In this document: one piece after another, positions 63,262-64,000 of the stretch | How the letters are laid out: every line of letters begins with the position of its first letter | Position numbering within the stretch: position 1 is the first letter of the stretch | Source: Lasioglossum baleicum | Lineage: Eukaryota; Arthropoda; Insecta; Hymenoptera; Halictidae | Assembly: GCF_051020765.1 (NCBI RefSeq) | Contig: NC_134934.1 | Coordinates: 1,922,001-1,986,000, forward strand | Reading direction: 5' to 3' | DNA: 64,000 nucleotides | The notes under the pieces: generated by a model | Told to the model about the DNA's origin: nothing | Databases searched by the model: none | Seen by the model: the letters and a program-made list of their open reading frames with translations, nothing else | Position numbers and translations under genes: made by a program

Positions 63262-63582
63262 CTTCTATCGTATGCTCTACTGGATTTCCAATATTCACAG
63301 GCTGGCTGTAGTTAGAAGCCATCAAGGCTACTAGACCGTCGACTAGATCAGATACATACTGGAAAGACCGTGTTTGTCTTCCACTACCGTATATCGTGAT
63401 CGAATCATTCTGCAATGCTTGTAGTATGAAGTTAGAAACCACACGACCATCGTTCATGTGCATCCTAGGCCCGAATGTGTTGAAGATTCTTGCTACGCGC
63501 ACTGAAACACCTTCCTGTCTCATGTAAGCATAGCTTAGTGTCTCTGCTACGCGTTTACCTTCGTCATAGCAAGCTCTGGGCC
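63262..63582 (-). CDS. Uxs: UDP-glucuronate decarboxylase, catalytic Tyr/Lys exon
   Basis: Uxs decarboxylates UDP-glucuronate to UDP-xylose with tightly bound NAD in the Golgi/ER lumen. The product starts the xylose-galactose-galactose-glucuronate linker of heparan and chondroitin sulfate. This 321-bp exon encodes GPRACYDEGKR, which holds the Tyr-x-x-x-Lys catalytic pair of short-chain dehydrogenases. It continues with RVARIFNTFGPRMHMNDGRV, YGSGRQTRSFQYVSDLVDG and NIGNPVEHTI, all hallmarks of animal UXS1; the Arg residues of the GRV and QTR motifs are kept. The acceptor is TTTCAG (63583-63588) and the donor GTGAAT (63256-63261); both splice sites are phase 1. UDP-glucose dehydratases share the fold, but the HMNDGRVVSNF and QTRSFQYV wording is typical of UXS. 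Confidence 0.96.
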
Positions 63583-63647
63583 CTGAAACAGTCGCGTTTG
63601 ATTTTTTGTTTTATAGAAATAAACTTTAGTATAACTTTTATATATAC
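63583..63647 (-). other. Uxs: Uxs intron, 65 bp
   Basis: A short AT-rich intron with GTATAT donor and TTTCAG acceptor. Confidence 0.93.
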
Positions 63648-63761
63648 CTATGGGATTGACATGGCCCCAGTAGGTTTCCGACTGAGGGTGTTCATTAGGA
63701 TCTCCGTATACTTCAGATGTACTAGCTATTAAAACTCTTGCTCCTACTCGTTTTGCAAGAC
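63648..63761 (-). CDS. Uxs: UDP-glucuronate decarboxylase, STSEVYG exon
   Basis: This 114-bp exon encodes LAKRVGARVLIASTSEVYGD, followed by PNEHPQSETYWGHVNPIG. The Ser-Thr-Ser-Glu segment supplies the Ser/Thr of the SDR catalytic triad and the Glu used by UXS in decarboxylation. It ends with GTATAT after the first base of a Gly codon; the acceptor is ACTCAG. Confidence 0.95.
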
Positions 63762-63833
63762 CTGAGTCAAAAGTTAGAATTGTAATCTATACATGTTCCA
63801 ATAGGCTATACCTATTGAAAGGGTATTACACAC
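63762..63833 (-). other. Uxs: Uxs intron, 72 bp
   Basis: A short intron with GTGTGT donor and CTCAG acceptor. Confidence 0.93.
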
Positions 63834-64000
63834 CTAAAATATTTATTGTGCCTAAAGTATTAGTTTTAATCGTCTTTACTGGATTAAGCATATAGTGTGG
63901 AGGACTAGCTGGGCTGGCAAGATGGTATATTTCATCTACTTCTAGATAGAGAGGTCTAACAATGTCATGGTGAACTAGCTCGAAGTTCTCATGGCCAACC
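63834..64000 (-). CDS. Uxs: UDP-glucuronate decarboxylase, partial exon at the window edge
   Basis: The visible 167 bp encode GHENFELVHHDIVRPLYLEV, then DEIYHLASPASPP and TNTLGTINILG, which is part of the NAD-binding Rossmann region of UXS. The exon runs out of the window. The N-terminal cytosolic tail, the single membrane anchor and the GxxGxxG dinucleotide motif expected of the family must lie to the right. Confidence 0.94.

Overview
This is eukaryotic, intron-bearing genomic DNA. It is most likely from an insect, and probably a hymenopteran (inference). The two recognisable proteins match insect orthologues in their conserved motifs, the introns are short with GT/AG ends, and CpG-rich stretches alternate with AT-rich ones and many simple repeats. 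There is no sign of bacterial gene organisation, operons or CRISPR.

Layout. Positions 1-2595 hold the 5' part of a gene on the minus strand that I identify as the extracellular heparan-sulfate 6-O-endosulfatase Sulf1. It has a start-codon exon (2261-2525) and a second coding exon with the active-site cysteine motif (1516-1755), and the gene continues beyond the left edge. Positions 62919-64000 hold the last four coding exons, also on the minus strand, of UDP-glucuronate decarboxylase (Uxs), which continues beyond the right edge. The roughly 60 kb between them has no protein gene I can recognise. It holds transposon remnants, microsatellites, diverged local duplications and ordinary non-coding DNA, and may hide Sulf1 5' untranslated exons and regulatory DNA.

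The repeat content clusters at 14.7-18.4 kb. A diverged direct duplication (14741-15112) is followed by a 505-bp Tc1-like non-autonomous element (15678-16182) and then a 1,735-bp foldback element (16699-18433). The foldback element's ~0.66 and ~0.71 kb inverted arms are nearly identical and flank a 367-bp spacer; it is the most striking structure here. Other structures are a 97-bp MITE (39868-39964), a 64-bp perfect palindrome (46832-46895), a degenerate ~140-150 bp tandem array (22510-23260), a 375-bp purine-rich tract (35011-35385), a 34-unit GA microsatellite (19273-19340), and a 12-mer, GTCTGGGTTAGG, present four times.

The two genes meet in one pathway. Uxs makes UDP-xylose, the donor for the first sugar of the glycosaminoglycan linker on proteoglycans. 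Sulf1 trims 6-O-sulfates from finished heparan sulfate outside the cell. Their proximity may be chance. I saw no complete novel protein system; the most unusual findings are structural.
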